A DNA stretch of 64,000 nucleotides from Bin87 sp963666865 (GTDB lineage Bacteria > Chloroflexota > Dehalococcoidia > Lucifugimonadales > UBA3495), in the NCBI GenBank assembly GCA_963666865.1, contig OY763072.1, forward strand, positions 2,480,001 to 2,544,000. Direction: 5' to 3'. A program made the translations under genes and the position numbers. Shown here piece after piece: positions 43,110 through 53,200 of the stretch. Numbering within the stretch: position 1 is the first letter of the stretch; the number at the start of each line of letters is the position of its first letter. The notes beneath the pieces were generated by a model that worked only from the letters and a program-made list of their open reading frames with translations, was not told the DNA's origin and made no database searches.

Positions 43110-45563
43110 ATGTTGAACGGGACATTGACCGGACGACGCGCTGCGGCCTTGCTGGCCATCATGGCCGCCCTGATGGGGGTCGCGCTGGTGTTGGTCCACA
43201 GCGGCATTCCCGGAGCTGAGGCGCAATCGCCGCCGGCTACGCCGTCCAGCGTCTCCTTGACCCGGACCGACGGAACGGTCACCGCGTCCTGGCCCGCCGT
43301 GAGTGGCGCGGACAGTTATCACGTCACCTACAGCTCCGACGGCAAAGCCAGCTGGAACCTGGCCGCCTTTGATCACACCTCCAACAGCGACCCGGTGAGC
43401 ATCACAATCGCCGGCGCCGACAACTCCAAGTCCTATATTGTCGGCGTGCGCGCCAAGAATTCCCACGGCGGCAGCGGCTGGGTCAACTCCGCGCCGGCCG
43501 GACCATTCGTGCCAACGCCAACACCGACGCCGACGCCAACACCCGCGCCGCAGTCTGCTCCCGGTACGCCGACCGGCGTAACCCTCACCCGCGCCGATGG
43601 GACGGTCACCGCCAGTTGGGACGCGCCCGGCGGAGCGTCAAAGTACCATATCACCTACAGCTCGAATAACAAGCAGAGCTGGAACCTGGCCGCCTTTGAG
43701 CACACGACGAACAGCATCACCATTACCGGCGCCGACAACAGCAAGACCTACTTCGTCGCCGTGCGGGCCGGCAACGACGTCGGCTGGAGCGGCTGGGCCA
43801 ACTCCGCGCCGGCCGGCCCGCACACGCCGGAACCGACGCCGACGCCCACGCCTACACCCACACCCACACCCACACCGACGCCGGAGCCAACGCCAACACC
43901 CACGCCTACGCCTACCCCGTCGCAGCCGCAGCCGGGCCAGCTCAACGTCACCGATTCCGGGCTGGTATCGTGGGGGCCGAGCGGCGGCCCGCTGTTCGGC
44001 TCGCCGCTGCTGACCCTTTTTGAACACTACGAGCTGCGCTGGGCGGAAAAGCCGGCCGACGGCTCGGCCATAGATTGGGAGGCCGCGTCCAGCCACTTCA
44101 TCAGCGACCCCGACGTGTCCTCCTACCAACTGCCCAACCTGGACAGCAGCAAGCGGTACGCGGTCAGGATCTACGTGCGACTGAAGACGGACGCCGTGGA
44201 GTTCGGCGCCATTGATTACGACGCCGACGATGACGGCCTCATCGAAATTACCAGCACCGACCAAATTGCCGTCACGCTGTATGACTCGAACGGCGACGGA
44301 ACGCCCACTACCAACGGGGTGGATAAGTATTACACCGCCTTCCCCAACGCAGCGGACGAAATGGGCTGCCCCGACACCGGGTGCATCGGCTACGAGTTGA
44401 CCGGCAACCTCGCCTTCGACTCCGACGAGAGCTGGGAGTACGTCGCCTATAACGCTGTCTTCGAAGGCAACGACTACACCCTCTCCGGCCTTTACATCGA
44501 CCGGCCCGGCGTCTCTCGCGTTGGGCTGTTCGGGGCTATCAAAAGCAACGCCGACATCAGGAACCTGACCCTGAGCTCGGTCAACGTGACCGGCGGCAAT
44601 GCCACCGGCGGCCTGGTCGGGCATAACGGTGGCGGTACCGTCAGCAACGTCACCGTCAGCGGGACGGTGACCGGCGATGAATCCACCGGCGGCCTGGTCG
44701 GGTTCAACTACAACGGCACGGTCACCGGCAGTTCCGCCGACGGGACCGTGACCGGATACATACAAGTCGGCGGCCTGGTCGGTCACAGCCAAGGCTCCAT
44801 CGCCAACAGCTCTTTCGACGGCGCCGTAACCGGCCACATATCGGTCGGCGGTCTGGTGGGGTACGACGATGATGCCGGCATCACGCAAAGCAGCAGCGAA
44901 GGGACGGTGACCGGGAAAACGTACGTCGGCGGTCTGGTCGGAGCCGGCGATGCCGATATTGCCAACAGCGGCAGCAGCTCAACAGTGACCGGGCAAACAC
45001 ACGTCGGCGGCCTGGTCGGGATTCTCGGCAACGTTGCTCTTACCGACAGTTCCAGCAGCGGCGCCGTCACCGGCGAGCGTTATGCCGGCGGTCTCGTCGG
45101 CTTCAACAACTACGGCAACATCAGCGACAGCAATGCCTCCGGCAACGTTACCGGATTCAAAGACATGGGCGCTCTGGCCGGACACAACAACCAGGGGACA
45201 ATCACCGGCAGCCAGGGCGCCGGAACGGTTACCCAACTGCCGGGAATGGCCTCAATCAGCGTCTCCGACCTCGGGGAGGCGTCGTGGGGTTACGAACTGG
45301 CCGACGGCGTCACCTTCAGCTACGCGGAGGTACGCTGGATTGAAAAGCCAGCCAACTATGACCCGGTTGACTGGGACGCGGCAAACAAGTACCGGACTAC
45401 CGACCCGGACCAATCGATCTATGGGGTTATCGGCTATCCGATAACCGGCCTCACCGCCGGCACGAAGTACGTGGCGCGGCTGTACCTGGGCCTGAGCGAG
45501 AACGGCACGGCCCGAGAGTTGCAGACGTACCCGGCGGAGTTCACCTCGTCCGTGTCCAACTAA
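43110..45563 (+). CDS. Secreted FnIII-GLUG surface protein
   Basis: 817 aa from the ATG at 43110 (CGGGAGA seven bases before). Signal peptide 1-36 ends PGAEAQS. Two FnIII domains (about 40-130 and 150-235) are separated by Thr-Pro linkers; the second linker (about 240-275) is a long TPTPTP run. A further FnIII-like part (YELRWAEKPADGS) precedes a YDADDDGLIEI motif and then about eight GLUG repeats (GGLVGHNGGGTVSNVTVSGT and alike). It ends in another FnIII-like domain (VRWIEKPANYDP). GLUG repeats occur in secreted adhesins and proteases. The first 110 residues match the 45832 protein closely. No C-terminal anchor motif. Confidence 0.78.
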   Translation: MLNGTLTGRRAAALLAIMAALMGVALVLVHSGIPGAEAQSPPATPSSVSLTRTDGTVTASWPAVSGADSYHVTYSSDGKASWNLAAFDHTSNSDPVSITIAGADNSKSYIVGVRAKNSHGGSGWVNSAPAGPFVPTPTPTPTPTPAPQSAPGTPTGVTLTRADGTVTASWDAPGGASKYHITYSSNNKQSWNLAAFEHTTNSITITGADNSKTYFVAVRAGNDVGWSGWANSAPAGPHTPEPTPTPTPTPTPTPTPTPEPTPTPTPTPTPSQPQPGQLNVTDSGLVSWGPSGGPLFGSPLLTLFEHYELRWAEKPADGSAIDWEAASSHFISDPDVSSYQLPNLDSSKRYAVRIYVRLKTDAVEFGAIDYDADDDGLIEITSTDQIAVTLYDSNGDGTPTTNGVDKYYTAFPNAADEMGCPDTGCIGYELTGNLAFDSDESWEYVAYNAVFEGNDYTLSGLYIDRPGVSRVGLFGAIKSNADIRNLTLSSVNVTGGNATGGLVGHNGGGTVSNVTVSGTVTGDESTGGLVGFNYNGTVTGSSADGTVTGYIQVGGLVGHSQGSIANSSFDGAVTGHISVGGLVGYDDDAGITQSSSEGTVTGKTYVGGLVGAGDADIANSGSSSTVTGQTHVGGLVGILGNVALTDSSSSGAVTGERYAGGLVGFNNYGNISDSNASGNVTGFKDMGALAGHNNQGTITGSQGAGTVTQLPGMASISVSDLGEASWGYELADGVTFSYAEVRWIEKPANYDPVDWDAANKYRTTDPDQSIYGVIGYPITGLTAGTKYVARLYLGLSENGTARELQTYPAEFTSSVSN
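43836..43922 (+). repeat. Low-complexity Thr-Pro coding repeat
   Basis: ACGCC/ACACCC-type hexamers in tandem encode the TPTP linker. Slippage by six bases would lengthen or shorten the stalk without breaking the frame. Confidence 0.6.
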
Positions 45564-45689
45564 ACCCGGGCCGTGCGCGATTCAAGCAGCGTAAGCGTGG
45601 GAATCCACCATTCGACGATACAGATTCCAGATCGGGATGGGACTGGCCAATTTATCATCATTACATCACTATACTTGTGCGCAATAAGG

Positions 45690-45718
45690 TTCTATATCAC
45701 TCAGAGTGCAAGTATAAT
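45690..45718 (+). promoter_or_regulatory. Promoter with CACTC-N-GAGTG in the spacer (second copy)
   Basis: TTCTAT, 17 bases, TATAAT. The spacer palindrome is CACTC-A-GAGTG (45698-45708). The following CCTCTCAAATGA is also shared with the 42961 promoter. Confidence 0.65.
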
Positions 45719-45831
45719 AAGCCTCTCAAATGATGCCGAGCTGGCACGACCGGCCGTGATGGAATGGGCCAGGCTACGCCCTACACTGCCGGAAGACGCC
45801 GGGAGCGATGACGCAGATCGGGAGGCTGACC

Positions 45832-48800
45832 ATGCTGAACGGATACTTGACCGGACGACGCGCTGCGGCTTTGCTGGCCATCGTGGCGGCCCTGCTGGGG
45901 GTTGGGCTGCTGCTGGCCTATGGCGGCGTTCCCCAAGCGGAGGCGCAATCGCCGCCGGCTACGCCGTCCTCGGTGACCTTGACCCGCGCCGATGGCACGG
46001 TTACGGCCAGTTGGCCCGCCGTCTCCGGCGCCACCAAGTACCACGTCACCTACAGCTCCGACAACCGGCAGAGCTGGACGGCTGCGTCCGACCACCACGC
46101 CGGAACCAGCATCACCATCAGCGGCGCCGACAACGCCAAGTCGTACATCGTCGCCGTGCGCGCCGGCAATGACTCCGGCCAGTGGAGCGGCTGGCGCAAC
46201 TCCGACGCCATCGCCCCGTTCGTCACGCCGCCGGCTACGCCGTCCTCGGTGACCGTGACCCGCGCTGACGGAACGGTTACGGCATCGGGATACGCCGTCA
46301 GCGGCGCCACCAAGTACCACATTACCTACAGTTCCAACGGCGGCCAGAGCTGGACCGCCGCCAGTGACAACCACGCCGGAACCAGCATCACCATCAGCGG
46401 CGCCGACAACTCTAAGTCGTACATCGTCGGCGTGCGCGCCGGCAACTCCGGCGGCTGGAGCGGCTGGCGCAACTCCGCGTCCGCCGGCCCCTACACGCCG
46501 CCCGATCCCACGCCGACGCCCACTCCCACGCCCGACCCGGATCCGCCGGACGCGCCGTCATCCGTAACCGTCACCCGCGGCGACGGAACCATCACCGCCA
46601 GTTGGGACGCGCCCGCCGGGGCGACCAAGTACCACATTACTTACAGCGCCAACAACAAGCGCACCTGGACGGCGGCATCGGACAACCACACGTCCAGCAG
46701 CATTACCATCACCGCCAACAACGGCAAGACGTACTACGTGGCGGTGCGGGCCGGCAACGCGGCCGGCTGGAGCGGCTGGCGCAACTCGGCGGCCTCGGCC
46801 GCGACGGCGACGCCGGGCATCATCGTGCAGGACAGCAGCGGCAACGCCATCACCAGCCTGACGGTTCCCGAAGGCGGCGAGGCCACCTACCAGGTCAAGC
46901 TGGCGAGCGAGCCCGACGCTTACGTGGAAATCTGCATCGGGCTGTCGGTGCGGGACCGCAACGACGGGAGCATCACGTTCAAGGGCGAGCCGGCCGGCAC
47001 CGTCGCCCTCAAGGTGCCGTTCACCCCGGAAAACTGGGACACGGCGCAGATGGTGACCCTGGTCGCCGCCGAGGATGACGACGCCGTGAACGGCGTGCGG
47101 GACGTCATCAACGACACCAGGGATTTCGTGGAGTATTTCTCCGGCGCCGTCTGGTTGGCGGTCACGGAGGTTGACAACGACCCGCCGGCCGCGCCGGCCA
47201 ACGTCAGCATCCAGACCGGCGACGGCCATCTGGACATTGCCTGGGACGCCGTTAGCGGCGCGACTGGCTACGACGTGAAGGCCAAAACCGCCGGCAGCTC
47301 GGACTGGACCGACGTCGCAAGCAACATCACGACTACTTCGCACCGCTACACTACCGATGCTACGATAGACCACGTGGGCGTGCGCGCCCGCAACGCCAAC
47401 GGCCCCGGGCCCTGGGCCGAACTGCCCAGCGCGCCCGCGTCGGTGACCGTGACCCGCACCGACGGCGCGATCACCGCCGGCTGGCCGGCCGCGGCCGGCG
47501 CAACCGGCTACACCGTAACCTACAGCGCCGTGGGCAGCGGCAACTGGATTACCGCCGCGTCCAATCAGGCCGGCACCAGCATCACCATCAGCGGCGTGAA
47601 CAACGACCACACCTACCTGGTGGGCGCCAGTTCGCGCAACAAGTACGGCGAAAGTCCCCGGAAAGTCTCGCCGGCGGCCGGCCCCTACTCGAAGCGGCCG
47701 CCGGCCACGCCGCTGTCGGTGACCGTGCTGCGGGCCGACGGGGAGCTGACCGCCTTCTGGAACTCCGGCTTCGGCGCGGAGAGCTACCACGTCACCTACA
47801 CTTCCGACAACGGCAAGAACTGGAGCGCGGCCGCGTCCGACCTCCCGGTGGGCAACGGCACCACCGAAATCACCATCAAGGACCTCGAAAACGCCAAGAC
47901 CTACACCGTGGCCGTCCGCGCCTACAACAAGAACGGCTACAGCGGCTGGCGCAACTCCGCCCCGTCCGGGCCTTACGTTGCCATCGTCGCGCCGCCCAAG
48001 CCCAAGAACGTGAAAGGCTACGCCAGCGATAAGGCCCTAACCTTCATCTGGGACAAGCCCGTTGACCTGGGCGACGCCGAAGTCACCGGCTACCAGGCGG
48101 CTTACTGGCTGAACCCCGGCTCCTGTACCGCGCCGGAGACCGTCCAGTGGTACAACATCTACGGCAGCAACGGCGACACGGTTTATCACACTTTTATCGG
48201 TCGTCACACCAATGACCAAGGGCAGATCGTTCCGGGGCTGGAAAACGGCGTCAAGTACGGCGTGGCCCTCCGCGCTGTGAACCAGGATGTGCCCGGGCCG
48301 GGTGTACGGGGCTGTGGAACTCCCATCGCCGGCGCCGCGCCGCCGCCCTTCGTGCCGCCGGCGCCCGAATCGGTGAACGTGATACGCGGCGACGGAACCC
48401 TCACCGTAACCTGGCATCCCTCGTGGTCCGCCACCGGCTACCAGGTGGACTACAAGACCTACGGCAGCAAGAACTGGAAAATGGCCGCTTGGTGGAACGC
48501 CACCACCAGCATCATCCTGAGCGGCATGAACAACGACACTGCTTACGCCGTGAGGGTGCGGGGCCGCAACGACCGCGGCGACGGCCCTTGGTCGTATATG
48601 CCCGTCTCGGTCAGCAACCTGGGTCAGACGAAGGCTTCGACCGTTCTTGTCGGCAGAGACTCGTGGGGGAACTCTTGGCAAGCCGCAGGCTTCACCACGG
48701 GGGCCAACAGCGGCGGGTACACGCTGCAAAGCGTTACCGTCAAGATGGCGGACACTGTTGGCTCTCCCACCGGGCTAACCGTTGCCATCCACGCCGCCGC

Positions 48801-49131
48801 ATCCGACGGAAACCCGGCGGCGTCCGCCACCTACACCTTGACCGGCCCCAACCCGGTGGCCAATGCCCAAAATACCTACTCCTGCGCTGGCACTTGCAGC
48901 CTGGACGCAGGCGTCGACTACTTCCTGGTTCTATCCGCAACCGTTCCACCAACGGGAAATCACCACTACAAAACTGACCATACGAATTCCGGCAACGAGG
49001 TAAACACGCCGGCCGACGCCGGATGGTCAATCGCGAATGTGACTAAGTACAGCGATGACGGCGGCGACAACTGGTCCGACAATAACGCATTTCATACCCT
49101 CCAGTTCAAGGTGGCGGCGACGCCGAGGTAG
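45832..49131 (+). CDS. Secreted multi-FnIII surface protein
   Basis: 1099 aa from the ATG at 45832 (CGGGAGG six bases before). Signal peptide 1-38 and first FnIII are nearly the same as in the 43110 protein (LTGRRAAALLAI and PATPSSVTLTRADGTVTASW). About four FnIII domains are followed by one Calx-beta-like repeat (SLTVPEGGEATYQVKL, ENWDTAQMVTLVAAEDDD), about five more FnIII, and a final SNLGQT module ending FKVAATPR. The mix of modules links it to the 34112 and 50295 proteins. Likely extracellular; no anchor motif is seen. Confidence 0.78.
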   Translation: MLNGYLTGRRAAALLAIVAALLGVGLLLAYGGVPQAEAQSPPATPSSVTLTRADGTVTASWPAVSGATKYHVTYSSDNRQSWTAASDHHAGTSITISGADNAKSYIVAVRAGNDSGQWSGWRNSDAIAPFVTPPATPSSVTVTRADGTVTASGYAVSGATKYHITYSSNGGQSWTAASDNHAGTSITISGADNSKSYIVGVRAGNSGGWSGWRNSASAGPYTPPDPTPTPTPTPDPDPPDAPSSVTVTRGDGTITASWDAPAGATKYHITYSANNKRTWTAASDNHTSSSITITANNGKTYYVAVRAGNAAGWSGWRNSAASAATATPGIIVQDSSGNAITSLTVPEGGEATYQVKLASEPDAYVEICIGLSVRDRNDGSITFKGEPAGTVALKVPFTPENWDTAQMVTLVAAEDDDAVNGVRDVINDTRDFVEYFSGAVWLAVTEVDNDPPAAPANVSIQTGDGHLDIAWDAVSGATGYDVKAKTAGSSDWTDVASNITTTSHRYTTDATIDHVGVRARNANGPGPWAELPSAPASVTVTRTDGAITAGWPAAAGATGYTVTYSAVGSGNWITAASNQAGTSITISGVNNDHTYLVGASSRNKYGESPRKVSPAAGPYSKRPPATPLSVTVLRADGELTAFWNSGFGAESYHVTYTSDNGKNWSAAASDLPVGNGTTEITIKDLENAKTYTVAVRAYNKNGYSGWRNSAPSGPYVAIVAPPKPKNVKGYASDKALTFIWDKPVDLGDAEVTGYQAAYWLNPGSCTAPETVQWYNIYGSNGDTVYHTFIGRHTNDQGQIVPGLENGVKYGVALRAVNQDVPGPGVRGCGTPIAGAAPPPFVPPAPESVNVIRGDGTLTVTWHPSWSATGYQVDYKTYGSKNWKMAAWWNATTSIILSGMNNDTAYAVRVRGRNDRGDGPWSYMPVSVSNLGQTKASTVLVGRDSWGNSWQAAGFTTGANSGGYTLQSVTVKMADTVGSPTGLTVAIHAAASDGNPAASATYTLTGPNPVANAQNTYSCAGTCSLDAGVDYFLVLSATVPPTGNHHYKTDHTNSGNEVNTPADAGWSIANVTKYSDDGGDNWSDNNAFHTLQFKVAATPR

Positions 49132-49192
49132 GGGCGGCGTAACCGCGAGGGGCGTTGCCTCTGGCGCGGCGCGCCCGGGCGTGCCCGCGGAT

Positions 49193-49236
49193 CGTCAGAA
49201 TCAGGATTCACCGGATTAGCGGATTATCAGGATTGA
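49193..49236. repeat. Single arm of the TCAGAAnCAGGATT repeat family
   Basis: CGTCAGAATCAGGATTCACC then GGATTAGCGGATTATCAGGA: same family as 25200-25240, here without the second arm. Confidence 0.55.
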
Positions 49237-49365
49237 GGGGTGGAGCCGTTGCGCCGGTGAGGTGAAAAGGCTCCACCCCGCGCCGGCGCGGGCTGGAGTC
49301 TGCATAGTGCAATTAGGCTGCATACCCGGCCGCATTTCGAAAACCCTGTTTATGGAGATCCCGTC

Positions 49366-49780
49366 ATGCTCATATTCATTGATGAGAGCGGCCACCCGCA
49401 TCCCAATGACCGGACTACGCGCCCCGTCTTGGCTGCCGTCTGTTTTCCGGAGTCGGAATCCCGGAACATTAGCCGGCAGCTGTTCAGCATCAAGCGTTCT
49501 TTGTTGGGAGACGAACGGGCGGGAAAGGAGCTGAAAGCCAACGAAATACTGAACAGCCGCACCTTCAACCGAAGGTCAGAGCTTCGAGAACTGGTGGCGG
49601 AGATTTTTGACCAAATCCAGAACCTCGACGTCACAATTTTCGCGGTGGTCATGGAAAAGCCGCAGAATGAAGGACTTGATCTCGCCCGGGGGCTACACGT
49701 TGCGGGGGATCCAGCTGATGGCTGAGCATCTGCACTACTTCGACCCGCAGGATGAGGCCACTGGCGAAGAGCCGGATTAA
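49366..49780 (+). pseudogene. Frameshifted DUF3800 gene
   Basis: The first frame reads MLIFIDESGHPHPNDRTTRP ... and LTIFAVVMEK-like core, the DUF3800 signature IDESG near the N-terminus. At about 49690, in the run CCCGGGGG, coding passes to another frame: GGYTLRGIQLMAEHLHYFD, stopping at 49780. One extra G explains it. DUF3800 proteins have an RNase H-like fold and occur in mobile regions. Even corrected, the product is shorter than usual. Confidence 0.65.
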
Positions 49781-49886
49781 AGTCCAAAGCGCCAAGTGCG
49801 TGAAACTTCCCGAGCATCATCGCCTGGCGCTGGGGACATCGTAATTCCGCTTTCCGTCCGTTGTCAACCCGACAACGGACGGAAGA

Positions 49887-50019
49887 CAGGACGATTGCAA
49901 AGTCATCTCATAACCCCTTTTCCCGCTCATCCTGAGCTTGTCGAAGGATGCTCGTTGCGGCGGTGATGGTTCGACAGGCTCACCATGAGCGGATGGAAAA
50001 GGACTTTGCAATCGTCCTG
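49887..50019. repeat. Inverted repeat element (CTCATCCTGAGCTTGTCGAAGG type)
   Basis: Perfect 18-bp outer arms (CAGGACGATTGCAAAGTC and its complement at 50002-50019). Inside lies the widely dispersed hairpin TCATCCTGAGCTTGTCGAAG ... GTTCGACAGGCTCACCATGA. Confidence 0.75.
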
Positions 50020-50118
50020 GGACGGAAGATAGGCAAGCCAAAGCGCGCCGCCGTCGCCCCGCCCACGCGGGTTAGCGGCGGCGCGGTCGTTCATAGTTGG
50101 GACCGCATTCTTTACGTT

Positions 50119-50164
50119 ATCATTATGATATCATTATTATGCAGGTCTAATGATATTATATCAT
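50119..50164. promoter_or_regulatory. AT-rich palindromes before the largest surface gene
   Basis: ATCAT-T-ATGAT (50119-50129) and ATGATAT-T-ATATCAT (50150-50164). A -10 candidate TATACT lies at 50178-50183. Probably operator and promoter of the gene at 50295. Confidence 0.5.
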
Positions 50165-50294
50165 CGTACTTTGCATATATACTATGGACAACGGCCGCGT
50201 TAGGCACTATGATGTCATCACTATCGATAAAGTCGGTAAGGCGGCGGTGAACGCAGACGACCGATGACAATATGACAGGACGAGGTGAACCAGG

Positions 50295-53200
50295 ATGCTG
50301 AACCAACTGACAACCCTCACCGGAAACCGCCTCGGGCGCGCCGCCCTCCTGGGCCTGGCGCTACTTCTCATCGCCGCGGCCGCGCTGGTACTGGTACTGC
50401 CGGGGCGCATCGCCGCCACGGCGTCGCCCGGCCTCGTCATCGAGGGCCACATCGTGAGCGGCTCCAACATCTACGCCTACGAGGGCCAATGGAGCTTCTA
50501 CACCGTCAGGCTGGCCACCAAGCCCACCGCCGACGTCACCGTCACCCTCAAGCCCCACAACGACAGCTCCAAGTCCGTCCACGTCCGGTGGCTCTCGGGC
50601 GGAAAGGATAAAAAGGGCAAAAAGAGTGAAAAGATCACCACCTTCACCCCGTCCAACTGGAACACGCCCCAGACCGTCTATATCTGGGGCCATGGCGACG
50701 AAAGGGGGGTCGCCGACGAGGTCGACTGGGTCTATCACATCGCCGACAGCGACGACCCCGACTATGACTTCCAGGAAGTCTATAAGGGCTGGGTCACCGA
50801 CGACGACGGCCTCTCCTTCTCCCCCTCCGCCTCCTCCCTCACCGTGACCGAGAAAGGCTCGGCCACCTACAAGGTCAGTCTGGTCACCCAGCCCACGGGC
50901 AACGTCAACGTCTCCTTCGCCGTGGCCGGCGACGAGAGCATCACCGTCAGCCCGAGCTCGCTGACGTTCACCGGCAGCAACTACCTATCGGAGCAGACGG
51001 TCACCGTCAGCGCGGCCGCGGACGCCGACACCGCCAACGGCACGGCGGTCATCACCCACACCGCCAACGGCGCAAACTACACCTACCACCGGGTCAGGCT
51101 CTCCGTCACCGAGAGCGACACCGGCGTCAATACGCCGCCCGCAACGCCCACTGCCACCCCCACGCCGGGGCCCTCGGTCAGCCTCGTCGTCACCACCCCC
51201 GCCGAGTGCGACAAGGACACCCTTGACACCAACGACAACCCCGTCGACGGCATGAAAGTCGCCCAGGGCGAGTCCTGCACCTTCAACGTCAAGCTGGGCA
51301 AGCAGCCCAACGCCGACGTGCCCGTCCACGTCTATGAGTACGGCGACGCCGACGGCGTCCTGAGCCAAAGCCCCGCCAAGCTGGTCTTCACCACCTCCAA
51401 CTGGAACACCAAGCAGACCGTCACCGTCACCTCATCCGCCACCCAGTACCACGGCCTCCGGCAGGCCAACCTGCTGATCCGCACCGGACACACGGACGAC
51501 ACCACCGGCTACCACAACCTGCCCTGGACCTACCTGCGCGTCAACCAGGTCAAGGGCGCCGGCATCCTCACCACCGGGCGCGGCCTCACCCACAGCGGCG
51601 GCAACTCCGCCGTCAGCGTCACGGAAGGCGCCAGCGTCACCTATGACCTCAAGCTCAACACCAAGCCCACCCACGACGTCACCATCACCATCGCGCAGCC
51701 GACTTCCGGCGACGCTGACCTGACCCTGGTCGGCGTGGAAAGCGACAACCAGGTGGTCCGCACCTTCACCCCGTCCAACTGGAACACCGCCCAGCAGGTG
51801 ACCATTGCCGCCGCCCAGGACGTTGACCTGGTGAACGGCACTCGCGCCTTTGTCCACACCGCCGCCAGCGACGACGCCGACTACAACGGCAAGAAAACCA
51901 ACGTTACGGCCACCGAGGTCGAGGACGACAAAGCAGCGCTGGTCCTCTCCAGCACCGCCGTCACCGTGCCGGAAGGCGGATCGGCAACCTACACCGTCAA
52001 GCTGAGCAACCAGCCCAATGCCGGCGTCGCCGTCAGGGTCGGCACTGTGACGACCGGCGATAGCGACATTACCGTCAACGGCGAACCCGTTACCCTCAAC
52101 TTCAGCACCAGCAACTGGAACGTGGCCCAAACGATCACGGTGAGCGCCGCCGAGGACGGCGACGACATCGCGGGAACCAGGAACATTGCCAATTCCGCCA
52201 CCGGCGCGGAGTTCGCCGGGGTTGCGGTGGACGTCACCGCAACCGAGAGCGACAACGACCGGCGCGGCTTCGTGGTGTCTCCCACAGGCCCCGTCCACAT
52301 GAACGAGGGCGGAACCCACACCTACACCATCAAGCTGGGCACCGAGCCCACCGCCGACGTGGCCGTGGCCCTGTCCGTGGAAGGCGACAGCGACATCACC
52401 GTATCCCCCGCCTCCCTAACCTTTACCTCCGGCAACTACGGCACGGCGCAGACCGTAACCATCACCGCCGCCGACGACAACACCGACTACGCGGACGACA
52501 CGGCCACAATCGGCCACGGCATCACCACCACGGACGCCATCTACACCGAGCAGTTCATCCCCACCATGTACGTCACCGCCGCCGACAACGACGCCGCCCT
52601 GATGCTGTCGGTGAAGGCCTTGCAGGTCGCGGAAGGCGGCACGGCGAACTACACCGTCAAACTGACCAACCAGCCCACCGGCGACGTCACCGTAACCATC
52701 GCCGAAGCGACGAGTACCAGCGACGACTCGGACATCACCGTCAGCAACCCGTCCAACAAGAGGCTGACCTTCACCACGAGCAACTGGAACACGCCGCAGA
52801 CGGTCACGCTGCGGGCGGCCAACGACACCGACGCTATCAACGGAACGCGGGCCATCACCCACACCGCATCCGGCGGCGGCTTCAGCGGCACCCCGGCAGA
52901 GACCCTGACGGCCACCGAGAGCGACAGAGGCTCCGAGCTGAACCTACAGAACGCCCTGGACACCGGCAACGTCAGCAGCCTCTCCGTGGCAGAGGGCAGC
53001 AGCAGCAGCTACAGGCTGAAGCTGGACGCCCAACCCGCGGCGAACGTCACCGTCGCTCTGACCGTGACCGGGGACAGCGACATCACCGTCAACCCGGCGT
53101 CGCTTACCTTCACGTCGCAGAACTACAGTACACTCCAAACGGTCACCGTGAGCGCGGCGACGGACGGCGACCTGGCCAACGGCACGGCCACCATAAGCCA

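Larger units (their letters stand above)
49781..50294. other. Spacer with a repeat and promoter region
   Basis: No gene. Holds the inverted repeat at 49887-50019, a REP-like copy at about 50037-50081 and an AT-rich promoter island (50100-50240). Confidence 0.55.
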
